Of a stretch of DNA of 40,868 bases, positions 17,639 to 25,400 are shown one piece after another. Each line of letters begins with the position of its first letter. Within the stretch, counting starts at the first letter, position 1. Under the pieces are notes generated by a model. The model was given only the letters and a program-made list of their open reading frames with translations. It ran no database searches and was not told where the DNA came from. Made by a program: the position numbers and the translations under genes. Source of the stretch: Chloroflexus sp. MS-G (GTDB lineage: Bacteria > Chloroflexota > Chloroflexia > Chloroflexales > Chloroflexaceae); NCBI RefSeq assembly GCF_000735195.1, contig NZ_JPIM01000031.1:1-40868 (forward strand), read 5' to 3'.

Positions 17639-17714
17639 ATCATGGACAGGAATTTGGAAACGATGAATGGCAATCGTTGTATCACCGCATTTCAGGTTGA
17701 ATGACGGAGAGACT

Positions 17715-18107
17715 ATGAAACGCTTGCGTATAACGGTAAACGGTGTGACCTACGAGGTCGAGGTCGAGGTACTACAAGATGATGAAGAATCGGCGTTGCA
17801 GGCCCCAACCAGTATCAACGCCGTACCACCACCACCACGTACTCCTACTACACCTGCTACAGCGCCAGACACACCACCACCAAGCTCAACCGGTCCTGGG
17901 GTGCTGGTATCACCAATCGCCGGCATTGTTGCCGAAATTAAAGTTAAGGTCGGCGATCAGGTCAAAGAAAACGATCCGTTGGTTGTGATCGAAGCGATGA
18001 AGATGAATTCAAACGTCAGTTCACCCGTTGCAGGTACCATTCGTGCAATCAACGTCAAAGTTGGCGACTCGGTACGTCAGGGTCAACCACTACTGGAGTT
18101 TGCCTGA
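17715..18107 (+). CDS. mmdC: biotin carboxyl carrier protein of the decarboxylase
   Basis: From the ATG at 17715 (GGAGA four bases before) this is a 130-residue protein. It has an N-terminal MKRLRITVNGVTYEVEVEVL segment and a flexible Pro/Thr-rich linker (about 37-60). A biotinyl domain (about 62-130) carries the biotinylation motif EAMKM with target Lys96. It carries CO2 between the carboxyltransferase MmdA and the membrane pump MmdB. The stop overlaps the mmdB start by one base (TGATG), so translation is coupled. Confidence 0.93.
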   Translation: MKRLRITVNGVTYEVEVEVLQDDEESALQAPTSINAVPPPPRTPTTPATAPDTPPPSSTGPGVLVSPIAGIVAEIKVKVGDQVKENDPLVVIEAMKMNSNVSSPVAGTIRAINVKVGDSVRQGQPLLEFA

Positions 18108-19276
18108 TGGAATGGCTTATCGGCTTTTTTGAAGCAAGCGGGATCGCCCATCTGGCATGGGGTAATCTGCTCATGATCGTCGTCGGATGCGTGTTCGTCT
18201 ATCTTGCCATTGCCCGCGGATTCGAGCCACTGCTGCTGGTACCGATTGGCTTCGGTATCATTCTTGGCAACATGCCTTTTGAGCCGGGTATGGGGCAGGG
18301 AGTCTACGATCAGGGAAGCGTCTTGAATTACATCTACTTCGGAGTGATCACCGGTATCTTCCCGCCCCTCATCTTCCTTGGCATTGGAGCAATGACCGAC
18401 TTCTCGGCACTGATTGCCCAGCCTCGCTTGATCCTGCTTGGCGCTGCGGCACAGCTCGGTATCTTCTTTACCCTCTTGATGGCTATTGTCCTCGGTCAGT
18501 ATTTCCCATTTCTCGATCTGGCTGACCCCAACGATCCACTCCGCCTGCTCCGCGCCGCAGCCGCGATTGGCATTATCGGCGGGGCTGATGGACCAACCGC
18601 CATTTTTATCGCATCGCGCCTTGCGCCTGATCTGCTCGGCACCATTGCCGTCTCTGCCTACTCGTACATGGCCCTGGTGCCGGTTATTCAACCACCCATT
18701 ATGTACTTATTGACCAGCCGCGAAGAACGGCTCATTCGGATGCCACCGCCAGCCGAGATTGGTCGAACGCAGCGCATCATATTCCCGATCATTGGTTTGA
18801 TTGTGTGTGTACTCATTGTCCCAGACACGTTACCTCTCCTGGGAATGCTCTTCTTTGGCAATTTGCTTAAGGAGAGCGGGGTAACTGAACGCCTGGCCAG
18901 AACGGCACGTAGCGCGCTGATCGATAGTGTGACGATCATGCTCGGCTTGACAGTCGGGGCCAGCACGCAAGCCAGTAACTTCCTGACCCCGCGCTCAATC
19001 GTCGTTTTTGCCCTCGGCGCCTGCGCGTTCGCCATTTCTACTGCGGGTGGTATCCTGTTTGCCAAACTGTACAATCTATTTACCAGGAACAAAATTAACC
19101 CCTTGATCGGCGCGGCCGGAGTATCGGCAGTACCTATGTCGGCGCGAGTGGCCCATACTGTCGCCCAGGCGGAAGACCCGCAAAACTTTTTGATCTGGCA
19201 GGCAATGTGTCCGAACGTTGCTGGTGTGATTGGCTCGGCAGTGGCAGCCGGTGTGTTGCTGGTCATTTTACGTTAG
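18107..19276 (+). CDS. mmdB: sodium-translocating decarboxylase beta subunit
   Basis: This 389-residue polytopic membrane protein is typical of the OadB/GcdB/MmdB family. It contains the conserved GGADGPTAIF segment with Asp161, equivalent to the sodium-binding aspartate of OadB. It also has GQGVYDQGSVLNYIYFGV, a C-terminal NPLIGAAGVSAVPMSARVA signature, and about ten hydrophobic helices. It decarboxylates carboxybiotin and uses the energy to export Na+. The family motif is complete and length is normal. The 3' end overlaps the convergent gene by 14 bases. Confidence 0.95.
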   Translation: MEWLIGFFEASGIAHLAWGNLLMIVVGCVFVYLAIARGFEPLLLVPIGFGIILGNMPFEPGMGQGVYDQGSVLNYIYFGVITGIFPPLIFLGIGAMTDFSALIAQPRLILLGAAAQLGIFFTLLMAIVLGQYFPFLDLADPNDPLRLLRAAAAIGIIGGADGPTAIFIASRLAPDLLGTIAVSAYSYMALVPVIQPPIMYLLTSREERLIRMPPPAEIGRTQRIIFPIIGLIVCVLIVPDTLPLLGMLFFGNLLKESGVTERLARTARSALIDSVTIMLGLTVGASTQASNFLTPRSIVVFALGACAFAISTAGGILFAKLYNLFTRNKINPLIGAAGVSAVPMSARVAHTVAQAEDPQNFLIWQAMCPNVAGVIGSAVAAGVLLVILR

Positions 19277-20168
19277 CTGACCACAATGCCCGACGTGCCA
19301 GGTGCGGCCATTCGGGAAGCAGACGTAACGCGGTACACAGCATCACCAGATCAACACTCCCTTCTCGAATCAGGCTGTCGGCCAGCCAGGGATCACTCAA
19401 CTGACCTGAACCGATCACGATGGCTTCGCTCGCAATGCGCCGAATACCTACCACTAGCGGTATCGTCCAGCCCGGAAAACGAGCGACATCAGGAGTGTAG
19501 CGATTGAGCGTGACATCGAGAAATTGTGCCCCGGCGGCAACAGCCCGCCGGGCAATGATTCGTGCATCCTGATGCGTCAGACCACCTGGCACCAACTCGG
19601 CCACCGGCATGCGTAAACCAACCCAGAGCCGACGCCCAAAACAGAGATGGATCTGCTCAAGAATCGTTAACACTGGCTGAATCCGTTCAGCAATTGACGG
19701 TTGTACGTGACCATCTGGCTGACATCCTGCGGCAACCATAGCCGCCAGTTCTCCCTGATCGGCAATCGAGATGAAGACTCCATCAGCACCGGCTGCTAAA
19801 GCGCGCCACGCAGCCTGAACATAACGCTCGACCAGATCGTACAGGGGTGATGTACCTGGTAGCATTTCCAATAAAAAAACGATTCGACTACCGAAGGCAT
19901 GCGCCGCTGCGGTGAGACGGCGTAACGCGGGCAGATAGCAATCATGCCAGATACCGAGATGCGCCATCGGTGTGAGTGGTTCCTCGACAAGCATTGGCTC
20001 GGTGATAATCATACCCACTCCACCCATAGCGCGCCGCTCGTAGTAACTAACCAATGCACTATGGCAGAATCCATCACGGCCAGCCAGACCGCTGGGTGCC
20101 GGTGCCATCACAATGCGATTGCGTAATTGCTGACCGGCTACCTGTAGCGGGGTGAAGAGATCTGCCAT
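19263..20168 (-). CDS. degenerate Old Yellow Enzyme-family flavin oxidoreductase
   Basis: This 301-residue TIM-barrel protein opens with LFTPLQVAGQQLRNRIVMAP and RRAMGGVGMIITEP, as in NADH:flavin oxidoreductases. It is 40-60 residues shorter than usual. The substrate-binding His-x-x-His/Asn motif (family pattern H-A-A-H-G-Y) is replaced by ISIADQGEL, so the pair reads Ser and Asp. The following QFLSP...YGG block is also absent. The FMN phosphate region near the end (VVGIRRIA ... IGSGQLSD ... DLVMLCTALRLLPEWP) is partly kept. It may bind FMN but should not reduce typical enones. Its 3' end overlaps mmdB by 14 bases. Confidence 0.8.
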   Translation of the reverse strand: MADLFTPLQVAGQQLRNRIVMAPAPSGLAGRDGFCHSALVSYYERRAMGGVGMIITEPMLVEEPLTPMAHLGIWHDCYLPALRRLTAAAHAFGSRIVFLLEMLPGTSPLYDLVERYVQAAWRALAAGADGVFISIADQGELAAMVAAGCQPDGHVQPSIAERIQPVLTILEQIHLCFGRRLWVGLRMPVAELVPGGLTHQDARIIARRAVAAGAQFLDVTLNRYTPDVARFPGWTIPLVVGIRRIASEAIVIGSGQLSDPWLADSLIREGSVDLVMLCTALRLLPEWPHLARRALWSANVK

Positions 20169-20254
20169 ACAAAACTCTCTACACTACTACGCAACGGTGA
20201 AACAAAACTCATCCCAGTCCTAAAGGGTTTTGCTTGCTACCGGTTTTCAATCCG

Positions 20255-20281
20255 TATAATACTGTTTCTAACTGATATAAT
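20255..20281 (+). promoter_or_regulatory. tandem -10-like elements upstream of the L,D-transpeptidase gene
   Basis: TATAAT occurs at 20255-20260 and again at 20276-20281, the second as extended TGATATAAT. The -35 matches (TTGCTT, TTGCTA near 20230) are at non-ideal distances. The elements lie in the 224-base divergent gap. Confidence 0.4.
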
Positions 20282-20392
20282 AGCTCTATCAATATTACAA
20301 GGTATACCAGCACTAAAGTGAAGCATTTGGTGTTCGGTTAGCAACAAAGCATCCATCGTCGAAGACCCGCTGGACACTCATGGAGTCTGGAA

Positions 20393-21514
20393 ATGTCTGC
20401 GTCTCACCACCCATTATCTCCTCAATTATCGCTGATCCGGCTGCTCGGATGGAGCTTCCTGATCGCAATGGTTACCTTGCAGATGAATCTGGTTGCGGCA
20501 CGGTCAAATCCTCCAAAAAACCTCCCGGTTGTGCGTACCGTCTACTTCCCGCAGACCGGTCATCACCTCTCGGATCGCGTTGGCTTCCTTGACTTCTGGC
20601 GGGCAAACGGCCAACTGCTTACCTTCGGTATGCCGATCAGTGAAGAACTGGTTATCGATGGCCGCATTGTGCAATACTTCGAGCGTGCCCGATTCGAGTA
20701 TCATCCTGAGTATGCCAAAACAGTGCAGCAGGTGCAACTTGGGCTAATCGGTCGTGAATGGCTGGCACATCACTCACTCAGCCTGCCACCAAACAGTAAT
20801 CTTGATACCGGTGCGTTTTTTCCCGAAACCGGTTATTCGCTGCAAGGCGAATTTCTCGAATTTTGGCAACGCCACGGCGGCCTCGTGATCTTTGGCTTCC
20901 CACTGAGTGAACAAGTTGACGAAAATGGTACGCTTGTCCAATATTTCGAGCGTGCCCGGTTCCGCTACCGGCCGGAAGCGCTTTCACCGTTTCTCCGCCA
21001 ACAAGAGACGATCTACGGTATAGACCTCGATAGTCTCTTTGAAGTTCATATTGACGAACTCGGACGAGAAATCGCCCGCTTACAGAACGTCAACACTGAT
21101 CCGGTCGCACGTCTCCCCGGTGCAGTAGACTGGAGTCCCGGACTGTGGTCACGTCGAATCGAAGTCGATCTCAGCCGCCAATACCTTTTTGCCTACGAAG
21201 ATGAGCTGCTGGTCTTTTCCGCACCGGTCGCTACCGGACGCGATGGCTTCAATACCCCGCGTGGTGATTTCACGATCTACTACCGTATTCCCGAACAGAC
21301 AATGACCGGTTGTCTCGGTGGGGAATGCTGGTATGTACCCAACATCCCCTGGGTGCAGTATATCGTAGGCGGGGTAGCGCTGCACGGCACTTACTGGCAC
21401 AACGCTCACGGCAGCGGGGTACGAATGTCGCATGGGTGTATCAATTTACGCATCGACGACGCCCAATGGCTCTACGAATGGGCAGACCTCGGTGTTCCGG
21501 TCAAGATTTATTGA
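20393..21514 (+). CDS. L,D-transpeptidase (YkuD) with two N-terminal FFPETG-type repeats
   Basis: The 373-residue protein has a signal anchor (about 12-36) and two similar 55-residue modules at 49-107 and 142-196. Both share the pattern FPxTG...FLxFW...G.L..FG.P.SE...VQYFERARF.Y.PE. A YkuD catalytic domain (about 253-373) follows, with His331 and the nucleophile motif SHGCINLR (Cys349). YkuD enzymes make 3-3 peptidoglycan crosslinks or attach proteins to the cell wall. The repeats probably act outside the cell as wall- or glycan-binding modules; this is inferred from their position. GGAG lies seven bases before the ATG. It is likely monocistronic. Confidence 0.92.
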   Translation: MSASHHPLSPQLSLIRLLGWSFLIAMVTLQMNLVAARSNPPKNLPVVRTVYFPQTGHHLSDRVGFLDFWRANGQLLTFGMPISEELVIDGRIVQYFERARFEYHPEYAKTVQQVQLGLIGREWLAHHSLSLPPNSNLDTGAFFPETGYSLQGEFLEFWQRHGGLVIFGFPLSEQVDENGTLVQYFERARFRYRPEALSPFLRQQETIYGIDLDSLFEVHIDELGREIARLQNVNTDPVARLPGAVDWSPGLWSRRIEVDLSRQYLFAYEDELLVFSAPVATGRDGFNTPRGDFTIYYRIPEQTMTGCLGGECWYVPNIPWVQYIVGGVALHGTYWHNAHGSGVRMSHGCINLRIDDAQWLYEWADLGVPVKIY

Positions 21515-21659
21515 ACACGTTCTAAAAAAATGCCGCTGGCACAGGAACGCGGGCCTGTAGCTTGCGTTGCGCAGCCTGGAAGATGCCCCCTGCGCCTTCC
21601 CCTGTTCACGTGGTATAATTATCGTATGCCTATACCCCTGCACGAAATACGGAATCGCT

Positions 21660-22793
21660 ATGCTGTACGTACCGGATGGCGTCCCGCCAATCATTGCAAG
21701 CACTCTAGCCCGCATTGAACGCACCCTCCCTCAACCAGGCGAAATTCTGGTCAGAAAGGGAGGCAGAGTGGAACCTGACGATGTGGTAGCACGGGGAAAA
21801 AGTGATACAGCACCATACGTGATTAACCTGGCGCAAGCGCTCAACCTGCCACCTGAACAGGCTGCCCGTACCGTTGTCAGCCCAATTGGTCAACCCATCA
21901 ACGCTGGTGCTGTCCTGGCCCGACGCCGTGGCATGTTTGGTCGACGAGTGTTGAGTCCGGCCAACGGTATTCTCCATACGGTAGACCCGGCAACCGGCTA
22001 CGCAATCATTTGCGCCGAACCGCAAACAATCACCCTCACGGCTGGCGTGCGGGGAATCGTGATGGACATCATCAACAATCAACAGGTGATCATCGAAACA
22101 CCTGCTGCGCAAATCTACGGCATCGTCAGCTTCGGCGCTCATACCAACGGTGTCACCCGACTGCTGACGCTTGATCCAGGAGAACCGATCACAGAAAAAA
22201 TGATTGATGCGCAGAGTATGTATGCCGTTATCATTGGCGGCAGCGGAATCAGTGCTGCTGCTCTGCGCAAAGCGGTCGAACATCAGGTTCGCGGCATCAT
22301 CATCGGTAGTATCAACGAACATGAGCTGCGCACCTTCTTCCAGTTAACCAAGCGCTTACCCTGGGCCGTTGGACGTCGCAACTGGCAGTGGATGAGTCAC
22401 ATCACTTCACCACTCACAATTGTGTTGACGGAAGGGATCGGGAATGCGCCGATGGCCGCACCAATCTTTGAAATACTTGCCAACAATGATCGGCGCGAAA
22501 TCTTCATTGAAAGCCAAACAAGCCTCCGTCAGCCCCACCGCCGACCGCGGGTTATTATCCCGCTGTCGCGGAGTAGTAGCACGTCACTTGAACCACCACG
22601 CCCTCTATTGCGCGTTGGCGCCACAGTGCGACTGCTTGATCACGAGCATCTGGGGTCGCTCGGACGAGTGCGCAGCTTACCGGCACTCCCGCAACGACTA
22701 CCGTCTGGAGTACGCACGCCCGCCGTTGAAGTGCTGGTCGACAATGGCGAAGCAATCTGGCTGCCACGTAGCTGTGTGGAAGTCATTGCCTGA
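21660..22793 (+). CDS. uncharacterised protein with barrel-sandwich and KOW/SH3-like segments
   Basis: I do not recognise a named family. The 377-residue protein from the ATG at 21660 has no signal peptide or clear membrane helix. Residues 20-150 look like repeated biotinyl/lipoyl-type beta hairpins (PGEILVRKGGRVEPDDVVARG; SPIGQPINAGAVLARR; VLSPANGILHTV; TLTAGVRGIVMDI), but there is no lysine in the lipoyl position. A middle alpha/beta region contains AVIIGGSGISAAALRKAV and VRGIIIGSINEHELR. The C-terminal 60 residues (LLRVGATVRLLDHEHLGSLGRV ... AVEVLVDNGEAIWLP) resemble a KOW/SH3 barrel. It precedes the receiver-Roadblock gene by 107 bases. The start is uncertain because no strong ribosome site is visible. 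Confidence 0.7.
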   Translation: MLYVPDGVPPIIASTLARIERTLPQPGEILVRKGGRVEPDDVVARGKSDTAPYVINLAQALNLPPEQAARTVVSPIGQPINAGAVLARRRGMFGRRVLSPANGILHTVDPATGYAIICAEPQTITLTAGVRGIVMDIINNQQVIIETPAAQIYGIVSFGAHTNGVTRLLTLDPGEPITEKMIDAQSMYAVIIGGSGISAAALRKAVEHQVRGIIIGSINEHELRTFFQLTKRLPWAVGRRNWQWMSHITSPLTIVLTEGIGNAPMAAPIFEILANNDRREIFIESQTSLRQPHRRPRVIIPLSRSSSTSLEPPRPLLRVGATVRLLDHEHLGSLGRVRSLPALPQRLPSGVRTPAVEVLVDNGEAIWLPRSCVEVIA

Positions 22794-22820
22794 AGTGCGA
22801 GCCTCATGCCAAAAATCTGC

Positions 22821-22848
22821 TTCAAGCTGTAGCTATTTCGAGTATACT
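22821..22848 (+). promoter_or_regulatory. possible promoter of the receiver-Roadblock gene
   Basis: TTCAAG, 16 bases and TATACT lie about 50 bases before the gene. The -10 is good and the -35 is weak. Confidence 0.35.
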
Positions 22849-22900
22849 AGTGAACAGTAGTAGACGGTTACCACTCTGAACGATACAGAGAGAGAATTCA

Positions 22901-24082
22901 ATGGCTTATCGTATCGTCGTGGTCGCCCGCGCTAACCCGGTTCTCCGTAGCTTATCAGGAGCGCTGAGCGGCGACGCTGAAGTACAAATCTTTGAATCGG
23001 CAAATGATGCGTTGTGGTCGATCAGCACCGAACCACCTGATGTCGTGTTGAGTGAGATCGAACTTGATGAAATGAGTGGGCTTGATTTGGCCGAAATCGT
23101 GCCGAATTTTGATCCACAGACACGAGTCATTCTTTGGGGGAACAGATTGAGTAACGCTGACCGCGATCGCGCACAAACGGCTGGCGTCGCAAAATTGCTG
23201 ACCGGCGAACTCAATCTCGACATTGTACGCACAACTATTCGTGGGGTGCTCGACACGCCAGCCTCATCTCCTGCCCCTACCCCATCACCCTCTCCAACGG
23301 TCGTTACGGAGAGAGTACGTGAGGCAACACCGATGACTGACGTGGAATCATCACCAACTGAAAAGAGCGAGACGACACGGTCGTCATCGTCAGCAGAACA
23401 GGCACCACGCCGACAGTTCACACCAGCACGGATAGTCCTCCCCTCGCGGGCCGAACGAGAAGCGGCTGAACGTGCCGCCCGTGAGGCTGCCGAACGCGAG
23501 GCTGCTGAACGTGCTGCCCGCGAAGCTGCCGAGCGCGAAGCCGCTGAACGTGCCGCCCGTGAACCATCGCCTGCACGCGGTGGGCTGGCAGCCCGCTCAC
23601 GTGCCGCCGCTGAACGTCGAGGTCAGACACCGACATCACCCACTTCGGTTCCTACACCAACGAGTTGGCGCAGTGAAGGCGGGCATTTAATTATCACCGA
23701 GCAAAATATTGCTGCGATTCGCAGCATTATGAGCCAGTTGGGGCAAGACCTTGGCACCCAGAGTATTATGTTAACCGACCGTGCCGGGATGATCCTGGTT
23801 GAAACGGGAGATAAGGGCAACCTGCCACTCATGGTTGTTCTCCCCCTGCTTTCAACTGGTTTTTCAACCACCGGCGAAGTCGCCCGTCAGCTTCGCGAAG
23901 AAGATGCAACCAGTGTCTATATCCACGAAGGGGTGAATATCGATCTCTACTGCTTCGACGTTGCCCAGCGCTTTCTCCTGGTGTTGATCTTCAACAAGCG
24001 CGTAGCCAGCTCAAAGATCGGGGCAGTATGGGTCAATGCCAAACGGGCAATCCGGGAACTTCGCGAGGCGCTAGCTCGTTAG
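22901..24082 (+). CDS. degenerate receiver fused to a Roadblock/LC7 domain
   Basis: This 393-residue protein has three parts. Residues 3-120 have the receiver fold pattern, but the phosphoacceptor position reads Glu52 (PDVVLSEIELDEMSG) and the N-terminal acidic pair is missing (VVVARANP), so it should not accept phosphate. A linker rich in Ser/Thr/Pro contains a charged Ala-Glu-Arg helix built from three 13-residue repeats (about 184-221). Residues 258-392 form a Roadblock/LC7 domain (IITEQNIAAIRSIM ... QSIMLTDRAGMILVE ... FLLVLIFNKRVASSKIGAVW). Roadblock proteins such as MglB regulate Ras-like GTPases in motility and polarity; no GTPase gene is visible here. The ATG follows AGAGAG. Confidence 0.85.
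   Translation: MAYRIVVVARANPVLRSLSGALSGDAEVQIFESANDALWSISTEPPDVVLSEIELDEMSGLDLAEIVPNFDPQTRVILWGNRLSNADRDRAQTAGVAKLLTGELNLDIVRTTIRGVLDTPASSPAPTPSPSPTVVTERVREATPMTDVESSPTEKSETTRSSSSAEQAPRRQFTPARIVLPSRAEREAAERAAREAAEREAAERAAREAAEREAAERAAREPSPARGGLAARSRAAAERRGQTPTSPTSVPTPTSWRSEGGHLIITEQNIAAIRSIMSQLGQDLGTQSIMLTDRAGMILVETGDKGNLPLMVVLPLLSTGFSTTGEVARQLREEDATSVYIHEGVNIDLYCFDVAQRFLLVLIFNKRVASSKIGAVWVNAKRAIRELREALAR
23450..23563 (+). repeat. 39-bp in-frame tandem repeat, three copies
   Basis: Inside the receiver-Roadblock gene, the unit AEREAAERAAREA occurs three times in a row, the last copy lacking its final Ala. The DNA copies differ mostly at third codon positions. The peptide should form a highly charged single helix or coiled coil and may vary in copy number between strains. 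Confidence 0.8.
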
Positions 24083-24155
24083 CATCGCTGCCATTCCATC
24101 GCTGGTGAGGGTGGATCACCGTTCACTCTCACCAATCATCTCGCCCACGCATCAG

Positions 24156-24184
24156 TTGCCCATCCTGCACGGCTATGGTATACT
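24156..24184 (+). promoter_or_regulatory. predicted atp operon promoter P1
   Basis: TTGCCC, 17 bases, then TATACT, preceded by an extended TGG. It shares the 12-mer CTATGGTATACT with the lepA promoter. It lies 187 bases before atpB. Confidence 0.6.
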
Positions 24185-24229
24185 CGGCGACGGCCTCGCT
24201 GAACAACAATGTTCCAGCGGTTGGGTGAG

Positions 24230-24258
24230 TTGCGAAAATATGCGAGGTAGGGTATACT
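24230..24258 (+). promoter_or_regulatory. predicted atp operon promoter P2
   Basis: TTGCGA, exactly 17 bases, then TATACT. It lies 74 bases downstream of P1 and 113 bases before atpB, leaving a leader of about 105 bases. Confidence 0.65.
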
Positions 24259-24370
24259 GATTGTGAAAGACTGAACAAGGAAGTAGTTGTTCGTACTGTG
24301 GGCGACAGCGTAGACAAGAGGTCTTGTACATGCTGAAAAATGCCCGACGTTGTCGAGCAGGAGGTAGGCG

Positions 24371-25312
24371 TTGTCAACGCGGACTCGAAACATCTTAATC
24401 ATTGTAGGGGCGCTTGTCATTTCGATTGCCAGTCGCTTTTTCCTCTACACCGGTGAACCACACGTAGAAGTTGCCGCTGAAGTTATTTTTGACGGCATTC
24501 CTGGTTTCCCCATCACCAATTCATTCCTTGTCTCGATCATTATCGACATCTTCGTCATTGGCCTGGCGTTTGCTGCAACCCGCAACTTACAGATGGTACC
24601 ACGTGGTTTGCAGAACGTCATGGAATTCGTGCTCGAGTCGTTGTACAATCTCTTTCGCAACATCAATGCCCGCTACGTCGCGACCGCCTTTCCACTGGTA
24701 GCAACCATCTTTCTCTTCGTCTTGTTTGGGAACTGGTTTGGTCTGTTGCCCGGCGTGGGTTCCATTGGTGTGTGCCACGAGAAGCACAAAGGCGAGCATG
24801 CCGTGGCTGATGAGCGAGTGGCATTAGCTGCGCCAGCCGCACCGCTAGGCAACGTTTTAGCGGCTGAGAGTGAAGTGGCATACGACACCTGCGCAGCGCA
24901 GGGTAAGAAACTAGTACCGCTCTTCCGTGCGCCAGCCGCTGATCTCAACTTTACCTTTGCGATTGCAGCTATCTCCTTCGTCTTCATCGAGTATTGGGGC
25001 TTCCGTGCTCTTGGCCCTGGCTACTTGAAGAAGTTCTTTAACACGAACGGCATTATGTCGTTTGTGGGGATTATCGAGTTCATCTCCGAACTGGTGAAGC
25101 CCTTCGCTCTGGCCTTCCGTCTTTTTGGGAATATCTTCGCCGGTGAAGTCTTGTTGGTAGTTATGGCATTCCTTGTGCCACTCTTACTACCACTGCCCTT
25201 CTACGGTTTCGAGGTGTTCGTCGGATTTATCCAGGCCTTGATCTTTGCCCTGTTGACCTACGCTTTCCTCAATATCGCCGTCACCGGCCATGACGAGGAG
25301 CATGCACATTAA
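24371..25312 (+). CDS. atpB: F-type ATP synthase subunit a
   Basis: This 313-residue polytopic protein starts at TTG, with AGGAGGT five bases before it. The essential arginine is Arg250 in ALAFRLFGNIFAGE. It is longer than most a subunits because of an insertion of about 55-60 residues (131-188) between the GNWFGLLPGVG segment and ADLNFTFA. By the known topology of subunit a this loop should face outside. The insertion has two cysteines (Cys135, Cys174) and an Ala/Glu-rich centre. It forms the proton half-channels against the c-ring. It is the first gene of atpBEFHAGDC; no atpI is visible upstream. Confidence 0.96.
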   Translation: MSTRTRNILIIVGALVISIASRFFLYTGEPHVEVAAEVIFDGIPGFPITNSFLVSIIIDIFVIGLAFAATRNLQMVPRGLQNVMEFVLESLYNLFRNINARYVATAFPLVATIFLFVLFGNWFGLLPGVGSIGVCHEKHKGEHAVADERVALAAPAAPLGNVLAAESEVAYDTCAAQGKKLVPLFRAPAADLNFTFAIAAISFVFIEYWGFRALGPGYLKKFFNTNGIMSFVGIIEFISELVKPFALAFRLFGNIFAGEVLLVVMAFLVPLLLPLPFYGFEVFVGFIQALIFALLTYAFLNIAVTGHDEEHAH

Positions 25313-25325
25313 GATGTTGTGTTCG

Positions 25326-25341
25326 TGCGGAGTATTCCGCA
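25326..25341 (+). promoter_or_regulatory. intercistronic hairpin atpB-atpE
   Basis: TGCGGA-GTAT-TCCGCA is a perfect six-base stem in the 88-base gap, upstream of the strong TAAGGAGG site of atpE. It has no T-run. It may modulate processing or the high expression needed for subunit c. Confidence 0.45.
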
Positions 25342-25400
25342 ATGGTTTGTCATAAAGATTGGTTTCGTCGCAGAGTTTGCTTTAAGGAGGCATCTCAATC

